A stretch of 64,000 bases of DNA from JACVRW01 sp963812415 (GTDB taxonomy: Bacteria > Actinomycetota > Thermoleophilia > Solirubrobacterales > Thermoleophilaceae). Each line of letters opens with the position of its first letter. Position 1 is the stretch's first letter. Below the pieces are notes generated by a model. It ran no database searches and was not told the origin of the DNA. It saw nothing but the letters and a program-made list of their open reading frames with translations. Made by a program: the position numbers and the translations under genes. This document shows positions 32,551-41,136 of the stretch, piece by piece. The stretch is taken from NCBI GenBank assembly GCA_963812415.1, contig CAWEVH010000029.1:62001-126000 (forward strand), written 5' to 3'.

Positions 32551-34257
32551 GTGGAAGCAGCCAGCGCAACCGGAGCGAAGCGCACCGCGCGGCCCGAGAT
32601 CATCATGAGCGGCCTGCCGGCGCCCCAGCGCGGCTGGCTCGCATGGCTCACCACCACCGATCACAAGAAGATCGGGATCCTGTACATCGCCACGGCGATC
32701 GTCTTCATGTTCATGGGCGGCGTCGAGGCGCTCGTGATACGCCTGCAGCTCGCGCAGCCGGACTCCACGCTCGTGAGCGCGGAGACCTACAACGGGCTCG
32801 TGACGATGCACGGCACGACGATGATCTTCCTGTTCGTCGTGCCGCTGATCGCGGGCTTCGGCAACTACCTCGTGCCGCTCATGATCGGCGCGCGCGACAT
32901 GGCGTTCCCGAAGCTGAACGCGCTCTCCTACTGGCTGACCCTGTTCGGCGGAGTCGCCTTCTACACGTCGCTCTTCTTCGAGCCCCCGGAGGCGGGCTGG
33001 ACGATGTACGCGCCGCTGTCGGACGACCTCTACTCGCCGGGGGGCGGGGTGGACGCGTGGATCTTCCTGATCCACCTCACCGGCCTCTCGTCGCTCCTCG
33101 GCGCGGTGAACTTCGTGGCCACGATCCACAACATGCGGGCGCCCGGCATGGGCTGGGGGCGGATGCCGCTGTTCGTCTGGACGATCCTCGTGTTCAGCTA
33201 CCTGCTGATCGCCGCCCTGCCCTCGATCGCGGCGGCGGTCACGATGCTGCTCACCGACCGCCACTTCGGCACCTCGTTCTTCGACCCCGCCGGCGGCGGC
33301 GACCCGCTGCTCTGGCAGCACCTGTTCTGGTTCTTCGGCCACCCCGAGGTCTACATCCTCGTGCTGCCGGCGTTCGGGATGATCTCGGAGATCCTCCCGG
33401 TGTTCGCCCGCAAGCCGATCTTCGGCTACAAGGCGATCGCGGCGGCCACGGTGGCGATCGCGTTCCTCGGCCTGCTCGTGTGGGCGCACCACATGTTCAC
33501 CACGCCCACGGCGACGGTGGTGCTGGCCTTCTTCATGCTGGCGTCGTTCACGATCGCCGTGCCAACCGGCATCAAGATCTTCAACTGGATCGCCACGCTG
33601 TGGCGCGGCTCGATCGTGTTCAAGACGCCGCTCTACTTCGCGGCCGCGCTGCCGGCGCTGTTCGTGATCGGCGGAATCTCGGGCGTCCAGCTGGCGATCT
33701 TCCCGGTGGACTGGCAGCTCCACGACTCCTACTTCGTGGTCGCCCACTTCCACTACACGATCTTCGGCGGAGGGGTGTTCGGCCTGTTCGCCGGCCTCTA
33801 CTACTGGTTCCCGAAGATGAGCGGCCGGATGCTCTCGGAGGGCATGGGCAAGCTGTCCTTCTGGCTGATGTTCGTGGGCTTCAACGTGACCTTCCTGATC
33901 CAGCACTCGGCCGGCCTCTCGGGGATGCCGCGGCGGATCTACGACTACGACTCCGAGCTGGGCGTGACCGCGTACAACCTCGTGTCGACGATCGGCTCGT
34001 TCATCCTCGGTATCGGCGTGCTCGTGACCGCGATCAACGTCGTGTGGGCGATCAAGCGGGGCAAGCGGGCGGGCAACGACCCCTGGCAGGGCAACACGCT
34101 CGAGTGGTTCACGAGCTCGCCCCCGCCGGTCAACAACTTCGACGTGATCCCGCGCGTGCGCAGCGTCGAGCCGATGAAGGACATCCGGCGCGAGGTGGCG
34201 GCGGCCGCGAAGCCGGCCGAGACCGTGTCCCAGCCAGTCGCGCCGCGCAGCGTGTAG
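32551..34257 (+). CDS. ctaD: Cytochrome c oxidase subunit I
   Basis: A 568-residue heme-copper oxidase subunit I with 12 TM helices, the catalytic core of proton-pumping O2 reduction. MHGTTMIFLFVVPLIAGFGN holds the low-spin heme a histidine, WFFGHPEVYILVLPAFGMIS has the CuB histidine and cross-linked Tyr, VWAHHMFTT the other CuB pair, and VVAHFHYTIFGGGVFG the heme a3/a ligands. The GHPEVY motif marks an A-type oxidase. GTG 32551 follows a purine-rich AGGGGTAGGGG site. The subunit III gene is not fused and not in the window. The C-terminal 60 residues are a soluble tail. Confidence 0.97.
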   Translation: MEAASATGAKRTARPEIIMSGLPAPQRGWLAWLTTTDHKKIGILYIATAIVFMFMGGVEALVIRLQLAQPDSTLVSAETYNGLVTMHGTTMIFLFVVPLIAGFGNYLVPLMIGARDMAFPKLNALSYWLTLFGGVAFYTSLFFEPPEAGWTMYAPLSDDLYSPGGGVDAWIFLIHLTGLSSLLGAVNFVATIHNMRAPGMGWGRMPLFVWTILVFSYLLIAALPSIAAAVTMLLTDRHFGTSFFDPAGGGDPLLWQHLFWFFGHPEVYILVLPAFGMISEILPVFARKPIFGYKAIAAATVAIAFLGLLVWAHHMFTTPTATVVLAFFMLASFTIAVPTGIKIFNWIATLWRGSIVFKTPLYFAAALPALFVIGGISGVQLAIFPVDWQLHDSYFVVAHFHYTIFGGGVFGLFAGLYYWFPKMSGRMLSEGMGKLSFWLMFVGFNVTFLIQHSAGLSGMPRRIYDYDSELGVTAYNLVSTIGSFILGIGVLVTAINVVWAIKRGKRAGNDPWQGNTLEWFTSSPPPVNNFDVIPRVRSVEPMKDIRREVAAAAKPAETVSQPVAPRSV

Positions 34258-35225
34258 TGGCCTCTCCCTCACCACCCGTCCAGCCCGGCATGCGGAAGCT
34301 CGTGCTCGCCACGGGCATCGCGACCTTCGCGCTGATCATCCTCGGCGGCGTCGTGCGCGTGTCCGACTCGGGCCTCGGCTGCGGGCCGGCCGGCTCGGGC
34401 TTCAACGGCTGGCCGTTCTGCAACGGCGACGTGGTGCCCGGGGTCGACCTCAACTCGATCGTCGAGTACGCGCACCGGGCGCTCGCGATCGTGGTCGGCT
34501 TCATGATCCTGTCGCTGTTCGTGCTCGCCTGGCGGCGCTACCGCTTCCTCCTCCCGGCCGCCTCGCTGCTGCTGGTGCTCGTGATCGCGCAGGGGGCGCT
34601 CGGCGGCGCGACGGTCGAGGAGAACCTCGAGGAGGCCTACGTCGCCGCGCACCTGGGGCTGGCGATGCTGCTGCTCGGGCTCCTGATCTACATGTGGCGC
34701 AGCGTCACCGGGGCGAGCCAGGTCGACGGCGGCCCGCGGCTGCGGGCGCTCGCGATCGTCGCCACCGGGGCCGTGCTCTGCACGGTCGTGGCCGGCGGCT
34801 ACATGGCGGGCACGCAGAACTACGGGCGCGCGGACTACCAGCTCGGCGACGGTGCGCACCACGCCTGCGGCAAGGAGTTCCCGACCTGCAACGGCGAGTT
34901 CATGCCCTTCGGCGAGGCCGAGCTGGTCGACATCCACCTCACGCACCGCGCATTCATGTACCTCGCCTCGCTGCTCGTGATCGCGCTCGTCGTCGTGTCG
35001 CTCCGGCGCGGCGTGCTCACCCGTGCGGCCTGGGCGCTCGGGGGCCTGCTGGCGATCCAGATCCTGGTCGGCGCGCTCAACGTCTGGCTCGACGAGTACG
35101 AGGCGCTGATCCTGCTCCACCTCGCCCTCGGCACGCTGCTGTGGGCAACGTCGCTGACGATGACGATGAGCCTCGCCCCGGCCGGCAAGCGGGCGCCCAG
35201 CCGGGCGGAGCCGATCGCCGCATGA
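34257..35225 (+). CDS. ctaA: Heme A synthase (Cox15/CtaA)
   Basis: A 322-residue membrane monooxygenase that converts heme O to heme A. Eight TM helices form two four-helix halves. Heme-ligand histidines appear in IVEYAHRALAIV, AYVAAHLGLAML, DIHLTHRAFMYL and LILLHLALGTLL. Two extracellular cysteine pairs are present: GCGPAGSGFNGWPFCNG and CGKEFPTCNG, as in the Gram-positive-type enzymes. GTG 34257 overlaps the ctaD stop by one base (TAGTG); ATG 34290 is an alternative start. It overlaps ctaB by ATGA. Confidence 0.93.
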   Translation: MASPSPPVQPGMRKLVLATGIATFALIILGGVVRVSDSGLGCGPAGSGFNGWPFCNGDVVPGVDLNSIVEYAHRALAIVVGFMILSLFVLAWRRYRFLLPAASLLLVLVIAQGALGGATVEENLEEAYVAAHLGLAMLLLGLLIYMWRSVTGASQVDGGPRLRALAIVATGAVLCTVVAGGYMAGTQNYGRADYQLGDGAHHACGKEFPTCNGEFMPFGEAELVDIHLTHRAFMYLASLLVIALVVVSLRRGVLTRAAWALGGLLAIQILVGALNVWLDEYEALILLHLALGTLLWATSLTMTMSLAPAGKRAPSRAEPIAA

Positions 35226-36121
35226 CCAGCGAGGCCCGCACAGCCGTCCGGCCGGTCGCGAGCTCCTGGCGCGGCGTCGTCTCGGACTACTTCGAGATGA
35301 CGAAGCCGAAGGTGCAGTCGCTGCTGCTCTTCACCACGATCACGACGATGTACGTGGCGGGCGATCCGTCGCTCGGCCTGGTGGCGCTCACCTGCCTCGG
35401 CGGCGCGCTGTCCGCCGGCGGCGCCGGCGCGATCAACCACGCGCTCGACCGCGACATCGACCGCGTGATGAAGCGCACCGCCGACCGCCCGGTGGCGAGC
35501 GGCCGCGTGTCGCCGGCCGCCGCGATCGTCTTCGGCGTGGTGCTCGGCTGCGCCTCGTTCGCGCTGCTGTCGCTGACCGTGAACCCGCTGGCGGCGGTGC
35601 TGTCGATGTCCGGCCTGCTCGGCTACGTGCTCGTCTACACGATGTGGCTCAAGCGCTCGACGCCGCAGAACATCGTGATCGGCGGCGCGGCCGGCGCCGT
35701 GCCGCCGCTGGTGGCGTGGGCGGCGGTCACCGGAGGCCTCGGGGGCACGCCGCTCTACCTGTTCGCGATCGTCTTCTTCTGGACGCCGCCCCACTTCTGG
35801 GCGCTCTCGCTCCTGATGAAGGACGAGTACGCGAAGGCCGGGGTGCCGATGCTGCCGGTCGTGCGCGGCGAGCGCGAGACGCGCCGCCAGATCCTGCTCT
35901 ACACGGTGCTGCTGTACGCCGTGAGCCAGCTGCCCTTCTGCGCGGGCGCCTTCGGCGTGACCTACCTGGTCTGCTCGGTGGCGCTCGGAGCCGTCTTCAT
36001 CTACGGCGCCTGGCGCCTGCTGCGCGCGCCGTCCCGGCGCACCGCCCTGCGCCTCTACCTCTTCTCGCTGGCCTATCTCGCCGCGCTGTTCGCCGCGATG
36101 GTGGCCGACGCCCGGCTGTAG
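35222..36121 (+). CDS. ctaB: Protoheme IX farnesyltransferase
   Basis: A 299-residue UbiA-superfamily prenyltransferase that makes heme O from protoheme and farnesyl diphosphate. The two Asp-rich motifs are NHALDRDIDRVMKRTADRP near residue 72 and KDEYAKAGVPMLPVVRG near 200; FWTPPHFWALSL between them is typical of CtaB. Nine TM helices are predicted. ATG 35222 lies in the ctaA stop. It closes the oxidase operon and is separated by 19 bp from the convergent GH15 gene, with no hairpin between. Confidence 0.95.
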   Translation: MTSEARTAVRPVASSWRGVVSDYFEMTKPKVQSLLLFTTITTMYVAGDPSLGLVALTCLGGALSAGGAGAINHALDRDIDRVMKRTADRPVASGRVSPAAAIVFGVVLGCASFALLSLTVNPLAAVLSMSGLLGYVLVYTMWLKRSTPQNIVIGGAAGAVPPLVAWAAVTGGLGGTPLYLFAIVFFWTPPHFWALSLLMKDEYAKAGVPMLPVVRGERETRRQILLYTVLLYAVSQLPFCAGAFGVTYLVCSVALGAVFIYGAWRLLRAPSRRTALRLYLFSLAYLAALFAAMVADARL

Positions 36122-36140
36122 CGCCGGGGCAAGCGCAGGA

Positions 36141-38069
36141 TCAGTCCACCGAGCGCTGGCGGGTGAGCTCGTGGTCGAGCACGAGGCTGCCCATCTCGAG
36201 GCCCTGGTCGGCCCTGATCACGTGCATCACGGCGTTGATCAGGGCCAGATGGGTGAACGCCTGCGGGTAGTTGCCGAGGTGGCGCCCGGAGCGGGGGTCG
36301 ATCTCCTCGGCGTAGAGGCCGAGCGGGCTCGCGTACGAGAGCAGCTTCTCGCACAGGTCGCGCGCGCGCCGGACCTCGCGGATCTCGACCAGCGCCGACA
36401 CGAGCCAGAACGAGCAGATCGTGAACGTGCCCTCCTCGCCCTCGAGCCCGTCGTCGGTCTCGCCGGTGCGGTAGCGCAGCACGAGACCGTCCTGGGTCAG
36501 GTCGTCGGCGATCGCCAGCACCGTGTTCACGATCCGCTCGTCGTCGTTCGGCAGGAAGCGCGTGAGCGGCATCAGCAGCACCGAGGCGTCGAGGGCGTCC
36601 GTGTCGTAATGCTGGGTGAAGACCCCGCGCTCGTCGAGCGCGTTCGCGCAGATGTCGTTCCTGATCTCGTCCGCCGCGGACTGCCAGCGCGCGCCGTACT
36701 CGAGCTCCTCGCGCATCTCGGCGAGCCGAGCGCCGCGGTCGGCCGCCACCCAGCACATCAGCTTCGAGGAGGTGAAGTGCTTGGGATCGCCGCGCACCTC
36801 CCAGATGCCGCGGTCCGGCTCGCGCCACTTCTCGATCGCGGTCTCGACCTGTCGCTTCAGGATCGGCCAGATCCGCTCCGGCAGGTGGTCGCGCGACTTC
36901 GTGTGCAGGTAGACGGAGTCGAGCAGCGCGCCCCAGACGTCGTGCTGCTCCTGGTTGTAGGCGGCGTTTCCGATCCGCACCGGCCGTGCCCCCTCGTAGC
37001 CGGAGAGGTGCTCGAGCCTCGACTCCGTGAGCTCCGCCTCGCCGTCGATGCCGTACATGATCTGAAGCGTGTTCTGCTCCGCCTCGGTCACGTCGGCGAT
37101 GAAGTAGAAGAAGTCGTTGGCCTCCCAGTCGAAGCCGAGCGTGTAGAGGCCCCAGAGCATGAAGGTCGCGTCGCGGATCCAGGTGTAGCGGTAGTCCCAG
37201 TTGCGCTCCCCGCCGGGCGTCTCCGGCAGCGAGGTGGTGGGCGCGGCCACGAGGGCGCCCGTGGGGGCATACGAGAGCCCCTTGAGCGTCAGCGCCGAGC
37301 GCTGCAGGTGGGTGCGCCAGGGGTGGTCGGGGAACGTGCCGTGGTCGAGCCAGTGCTGCCAGTGGTGGGCGGTCCAGACCAGGCGGTCGTAGGCCTCCTC
37401 GTAGGTGGTCGGCGCCGGGTGGTCGGACCACGCGAGAGCCGTGAAGAGCGTGTCGCCCTCCTTCATCAGCGTCCGCCCGGTGGCGCGCGGGCCCTCGAAG
37501 CCCATGTTCATGTCCGTGGTGAGCTCCAGTTCGAGCCCGCTGCTCTCGCACTTGCAGGCCGCCTGGTGGTAGCCGGAGCCCGTGTACTCCCAGGCGCCGT
37601 TGGCGTGCCCGTACTCGAAGCGCGGCTCGCAGTCGAGCGTGACCTGGACCTCGCCGTTCACGCAGCGGATCAGCCGCACCAGCACGTGGTCGGCGTCGTA
37701 GTCGGTGGGCGCGCGCCGGTGGGTGTGCGAGCGCTCGTGCTCGTGGTGCCAGGGGCCGATCAGGAGCACGTCGCGCACGATGATCCAGCCGCCGCTCGTG
37801 CCCCAGCTCGTCTCGAGCACGTTCGTCCCCGGCAGGTAGCGCCTGGCGGCCGGCACCTCGACGTCCGCCGGTCCGAGCCGGAACAGGCCGGCGTCGCGGT
37901 CGAGCACCGCGCCGAAGACGCTCGGCGAGTCGAAGCGCGGCAGACAGAGCCACTCGATGTTGCCGTTCGGGGCCACGAGCGCGCAGGTCTCGCAGTCGGA
38001 CAGGAAGCCGTACTCCGCTATGGGTGGGAACGGGCTCGCGCCCACGCCGTCCGGGACCCAGGTGCTCAC
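36141..38069 (-). CDS. Glycoside hydrolase family 15 protein (glucoamylase/trehalase-like)
   Basis: An intact 642-residue, cytosolic GH15 enzyme. The N-terminal beta-sandwich begins PFPPIAEYGFLSDCETCALV and IEWLCLPRFDSPSVFGAVLD. The (alpha/alpha)6 barrel has GGERNWDYRYTWIRDATFML near residue 287, containing the substrate-binding Arg/Asp, and the C-terminal catalytic region GLYAEEIDPRSGRHLGNYPQ near 594. Closest characterised relatives include bacterial glucan/dextran glucosidases and actinobacterial GH15 trehalases, so trehalose or short alpha-glucans are the likely substrates. GTG 38069 overlaps the pgl stop (GTGA), suggesting that glucose is released into the pentose phosphate pathway. Confidence 0.92.
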   Translation of the reverse strand: MSTWVPDGVGASPFPPIAEYGFLSDCETCALVAPNGNIEWLCLPRFDSPSVFGAVLDRDAGLFRLGPADVEVPAARRYLPGTNVLETSWGTSGGWIIVRDVLLIGPWHHEHERSHTHRRAPTDYDADHVLVRLIRCVNGEVQVTLDCEPRFEYGHANGAWEYTGSGYHQAACKCESSGLELELTTDMNMGFEGPRATGRTLMKEGDTLFTALAWSDHPAPTTYEEAYDRLVWTAHHWQHWLDHGTFPDHPWRTHLQRSALTLKGLSYAPTGALVAAPTTSLPETPGGERNWDYRYTWIRDATFMLWGLYTLGFDWEANDFFYFIADVTEAEQNTLQIMYGIDGEAELTESRLEHLSGYEGARPVRIGNAAYNQEQHDVWGALLDSVYLHTKSRDHLPERIWPILKRQVETAIEKWREPDRGIWEVRGDPKHFTSSKLMCWVAADRGARLAEMREELEYGARWQSAADEIRNDICANALDERGVFTQHYDTDALDASVLLMPLTRFLPNDDERIVNTVLAIADDLTQDGLVLRYRTGETDDGLEGEEGTFTICSFWLVSALVEIREVRRARDLCEKLLSYASPLGLYAEEIDPRSGRHLGNYPQAFTHLALINAVMHVIRADQGLEMGSLVLDHELTRQRSVD

Positions 38070-38728
38070 AGCTGCGCCGCCGCCGGCGGGTCGAGCAGGA
38101 CGGTGACCGGCCCCTCCACGAGCGAGCCGGGGTAGCGCGGATCGGGCCGCCCCGAGAAGGCGCGGGCGGCGGCCAGGGCCTTCTCCTCACCCGTCACCAG
38201 GAACACGACCTGCCGCGTCCGGTTCACCACGGGCAGCGTAAGGGTGATGCGGGACACCAGCGGCGCCATCCCGGGCGTCTCCACCCCCACCACCGGGCGC
38301 TCGCGCTCGCCCAGCGCGTCGTCGTTCGGGAACAGCGAGCAGATATGGGAGTCGGCGCCCAGCCCGACGAACATGAGGTCGAAGGTCGCGTCCGCCGGTC
38401 CGGACTCGGCAAGCTCGCGCTCGTACGCGGTCGCGCCGTCGTGGGGGCCGAGCTCGCCCCGCATCCGATGGACGCTCGCCCCGCTCGCCCGCGACAGGAG
38501 GGCCTCGTCGACCATGCGGAAGTTCGAGTGCTCGTGGTCGGGCGCCACGCAGCGCTCGTCGGTGAACCACACGTCGACCCCGGACCAGTCGGCGCGCTCT
38601 TCGGCCGCGCGCTCGTAGGCCCGCCGCGGCGTCGAGCCGCCGGTGAGCACGACATGACCCGTCGCCTCGACGAGCAGCGCGGCCACGCGCCCCGCGGGAT
38701 CGTCGCTGACCTGGAAGTCGGGCTGCAT
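38066..38728 (-). CDS. pgl: 6-phosphogluconolactonase
   Basis: A 220-residue hydrolase that converts 6-phosphogluconolactone to 6-phosphogluconate. GHVVLTGGSTPRRAYERAAE binds substrate phosphate; VDVWFTDERCVAPDHEHSNF and FDLMFVGLGADSHICSLFPN (the GLGxDGHxxSLFP motif with Ser replacing Gly) follow. ATG 38728 gives MQPDFQVSDDPAG. Pathway partners zwf, gnd and opcA lie 23 kb away, at the right of the window; here pgl is coupled to a GH15 glucosidase instead. Confidence 0.93.
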   Translation of the reverse strand: MQPDFQVSDDPAGRVAALLVEATGHVVLTGGSTPRRAYERAAEERADWSGVDVWFTDERCVAPDHEHSNFRMVDEALLSRASGASVHRMRGELGPHDGATAYERELAESGPADATFDLMFVGLGADSHICSLFPNDDALGERERPVVGVETPGMAPLVSRITLTLPVVNRTRQVVFLVTGEEKALAAARAFSGRPDPRYPGSLVEGPVTVLLDPPAAAQL

Positions 38729-38762
38729 CGGCGGCGATGCTACCCCGGCCCGGGGCGGGCGG

Positions 38763-38933
38763 CTAGGTGGAGAGCCCGAGTCCCGGCCAGTCCGCCACCA
38801 GCACCACGGCGAGCTCGCGCAGCGAGGTCTGCCAGGACTCCGGGGCGTCGTCCCAGGTCCAGTCGCCCGCCGCGAGCGCGGACGCGTTCACCACGGCCCG
38901 GTTGGCGACACCGCCACCTACGCTCGGCGTCAT
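38763..38933 (-). CDS. Possible 56-residue ORF upstream of pgl
   Basis: A short frame starting MTPSVGGGVANRAVVNASAL and ending LVADWPGLGLST. Its ATG overlaps the ATG of the plus-strand gene at 38932 (CATG), and it ends 34 bp before pgl on the same strand. The Trp-rich segment GDWTWDDAPESWQTS hints at a real peptide, but no family is recognised. It could be a remnant. Low confidence. Confidence 0.25.
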   Translation of the reverse strand: MTPSVGGGVANRAVVNASALAAGDWTWDDAPESWQTSLRELAVVLVADWPGLGLST

Positions 38934-39282
38934 GGCCGAGGACCATCCCGGGCGGCGAGGCCTACCGCGACTACGACCGAATCGCGATCGACATCGAGGC
39001 CGAGGTCCCCGAACGTCGGCGTCTACCCGCTCGGCCCGTTCGGCCCGGGCGTGGAGCTGTGGCAAACGCCCGACGTCGACATCCACCAGGAGCTGCCGCT
39101 GCCGGCGGGTAACCTCTCGAACTTCGACGACCGCTGGGCCTGGATCGAGAACGACATGCTGCCCGCCTACCGCGAACTGCTCGCCGACCCGGGCGGGGCC
39201 GAGACCATGGTGTGGATGCCGGTCGACGAGCGGGCGGTCGGACTTCCGCAAGTTCCCGGACTTCCCCTATCCAGGCAGTTGA
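38932..39282 (+). CDS. Conserved-looking protein of unknown function (frame lesions)
   Basis: About 115 residues after repairing three single inserted bases (near 38950, 39009 and 39240). The reading is MAEDHPG-GEAYRDYDRIAI, DIEAEVP-NVGVYPLGPFGP, then VELWQTPDVDIHQELPLPAG, NLSNFDDRWAWIENDMLPAY, MVWMPVDERAV-DFRKFPDF. It is acidic, Trp/Tyr-rich, without signal peptide or TM helices. I do not recognise the family. The natural composition in the repaired frame supports a real gene. Confidence 0.55.
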   Translation: MAEDHPGRRGLPRLRPNRDRHRGRGPRTSASTRSARSARAWSCGKRPTSTSTRSCRCRRVTSRTSTTAGPGSRTTCCPPTANCSPTRAGPRPWCGCRSTSGRSDFRKFPDFPYPGS

Positions 39283-39375
39283 CGTGTGGCGGGCAGCCGC
39301 GGTCGCGGGATGGCGTCCACCTTTAAGCGCTGGCCGCCTGCAAGCGAGACTCCGAGCGGGAGCACGGGACGCTCG

Positions 39376-39854
39376 ATGATCGATTGGAACCTCGCCGAAC
39401 TCGCCACCACCGCCAGCGTCGACTGGCCGAAGCCCGACCAGAGCGTGGTCTCGCTCGAGCCCGTCGAGGAGGTGCGCCTGCGGCTGCCGGACGGCTCCAC
39501 CTTCGAGGCGGACGCGATCTCAAGCGCGTCTTCCTCGAGCGTGAGGACGACTCCGTGACGTTGGTGGCCGTGTACTCGGACTCGCTCGGCGTGGACGCCG
39601 GCTACCGCCTGGCGAGCGACTGGGCGGAGCGCTTCGAGCTCCCCACCGCTCCGCTGGAGCGGTGGCGCGACGAGGTCACGAGCGGCAAGGAGCCCGCCGA
39701 GCGCAACAACCGGGCGCTCACCTCGGCGACCATCGACGACCGGATCGGCGAGGACGGGCCGGTGCCCTCCGTGAACATCCTCTACTCCTTCGACGAGGAG
39801 AAGCCCGCGACGGTGACGGTCGAGCTGTTCTGGCCGCCCGAGCGGCGGTCGTAG
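39376..39854 (+). CDS. Protein of unknown function (one frame lesion)
   Basis: About 158 residues. It starts MIDWNLAELATTASVDWPKP, runs to FEADA, and after a lesion near 39520 continues DLKRVFLEREDDSVTLVAVY, LASDWAERFELPTAPLERWR and NILYSFDEEKPATVTVELFW. Mixed alpha/beta, soluble and acidic. ATG 39376 is assumed; an in-frame ATG at 39310 would add 22 residues. No family is recognised. It follows the unknown gene at 38932 on the same strand and is followed by two hairpins. Confidence 0.55.
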
Positions 39855-39883
39855 ACAGCTCCCCCTGGTTGGCAGGGCGCAGC

Positions 39884-39924
39884 CGTCCTGACTTTGGTCG
39901 CTCCTGGCGTACAAAGTCAGGACG
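39884..39924. terminator. Perfect 13-bp inverted repeat (CGTCCTGACTTTG)
   Basis: CGTCCTGACTTTG at 39884-39896 and its exact complement at 39912-39924 enclose a 15-nt spacer, 30 bp after the stop of the unknown gene. It is placed to end plus-strand transcription, and the 270-bp region to 40124 contains no gene. No U-tract follows. Confidence 0.55.
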
Positions 39925-39942
39925 CTACGCCGGGACGGCCCT

Positions 39943-39989
39943 GGTCGTCCTGGGTTGACCTTCCCTACCCAGGTGAACTCAGGACGACC
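39943..39989. repeat. Second GTCCTG-family inverted repeat
   Basis: GGTCGTCCTGGGTT at 39943-39956 pairs with AACTCAGGACGACC at 39976-39989 (13 of 14 positions), with a 19-nt spacer. It shares the CGTCCTG/CAGGACG core with the hairpin just upstream and with the stem at 26069-26111. Possibly a terminator for the minus-strand gene ending at 40125, or a dispersed palindromic element. Confidence 0.5.
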
Positions 39990-40124
39990 TCGGAGTCGGG
40001 CCCGCGGCTGACCCGTTGCGAGCGCCGGCTATCCGCCCTCGTCAGGAGGACGGCGCATCCTCACCCAGCCCAGGTCGGGTCGAAGTCCCAGATCGCCCAA
40101 CGAGATGCGACCGGGGGGGCCGCT

Positions 40125-40571
40125 CTAGGCGAGCGTCGCCGCCGCCGCGCCCAGCACGAAGCCGAGCGTCACGAGCGCGGTGAGCGCGAGCGCGGCGCGG
40201 CCGAAGCGCTCGCGCAGCCCGGGTAGCTCGGCCGGGGTCGCGAACAGCCGCGCCGGCCAGAGCCGCCACGACACGTGCGCGAACAGCACCGCGGCCGCGG
40301 CGAGCGCCGCCGCCTTCGCCCCCACGAGTACCCACCAGCCGGCTCCGCGGCCGGCGTCCTCGGCGAGCACCAGACCCACGCCGGAGGCCGCGAGCAGGGC
40401 GATCGCCGCCAGCACCGGCCGCCGCGCGCCCGCAGCGAGCTCGACCGCGAAGCGCTCGCGCTCGTCGGGACGCGCACCGAAGAAGCGCGCTGCGCGCGGC
40501 TGCACCACGGCGAGGCTGTAGGCCATCGCGCCGAGCCAGACGGCGCCGACCAACAGGTGGACGGAGAGCAC
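40125..40571 (-). CDS. CopD-like/DUF integral membrane protein
   Basis: A 148-residue protein with four TM helices: VHLLVGAVWLGAMAYSLAVV, LAAIALLAASGVGLVLAE, WWVLVGAKAAALAAAAVLF and FGRAALALTALVTLGFVLGA. The helix pattern with HLLVGAVWLG and later His/Trp residues resembles the copper resistance D/CopD-like domain family. An in-frame TAG just upstream limits the start to GTG 40571. It lies 33 bp from the divergent PPOX-type gene. Copper or heme binding is only inferred. Confidence 0.6.
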   Translation of the reverse strand: MLSVHLLVGAVWLGAMAYSLAVVQPRAARFFGARPDERERFAVELAAGARRPVLAAIALLAASGVGLVLAEDAGRGAGWWVLVGAKAAALAAAAVLFAHVSWRLWPARLFATPAELPGLRERFGRAALALTALVTLGFVLGAAAATLA

Positions 40572-40604
40572 GAGAAAGGTGACGATCCTGCTGTTCTACC
40601 CCGC

Positions 40605-41131
40605 ATGTCGCGTTCGCTCGCCCGCGGTGCGATCAAGCGCTTCGGCCGTACGCTCGGAAGCCTCACGCCCGCGCGAGCCCGCGAGCTGCGCCCGGCTGAG
40701 CCCGGCGGCCGCGGGCTCGCGGCCCTCGACCGCGGCACCTGCCTCCTGCTCGTGACCCACCGGCGCGACGGCAGCGCCGTGCCCACGCCGCTCTGGTTCG
40801 TCCGCGACGGCGCGCGCGCCCTCGTGCGCACCTCGGCCGATTCGCCGAAGGTGGCGCGAGCCCGACGCGACCCGGACGTGCTCGCCGCCCCCTGCGACCA
40901 CCGCGGCCGGCTGCTCGGAGCGGCGCTGCGGGTGGAGGTGCGCCTGCTCGACGCCCCCGGTGACGCGGCGGAACGCGCCCGCACCGACGCGCTGATCACG
41001 GCCCGTTACGGCCTGCGGGGGCGCGTCTGGGGCGCGCTTCTTCGCTACGCGCGGCTCGAGGCCGCGTACCTCGAGCTGAGGGCCCGCGGCGATGGGACAC
41101 GGCGAAGCGGTCTTCGTCGAGATCGAGCTGA
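40605..41131 (+). CDS. PPOX-class/F420-dependent oxidoreductase-like split-barrel protein (3' end uncertain)
   Basis: About 165 residues of FMN/F420-binding split-barrel type. The core GTCLLLVTHRRDGSAVPTPL, WFVRDGARALVRTSADSPKV, ARARRDPDVLAAPCDHRGRL matches the PPOX-class F420-dependent family, then DALITARYGLRGRVWGALLR and AAYLELRARG at the C-terminus. The nominal frame runs on as Arg-rich sequence antisense to the peptidase gene, so a lesion near 41090 probably hides the true stop; TGA 41129-41131 is used here as the nearest candidate. Likely a flavin/F420 redox enzyme; substrate unknown. Confidence 0.65.
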
Positions 41132-41136
41132 AAACG

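Noticed and set aside
32509..34275. A 588-codon minus-strand frame antisense to ctaD
   Set aside because: Composition is His/Arg/Glu shadow sequence, while ctaD has all catalytic motifs.
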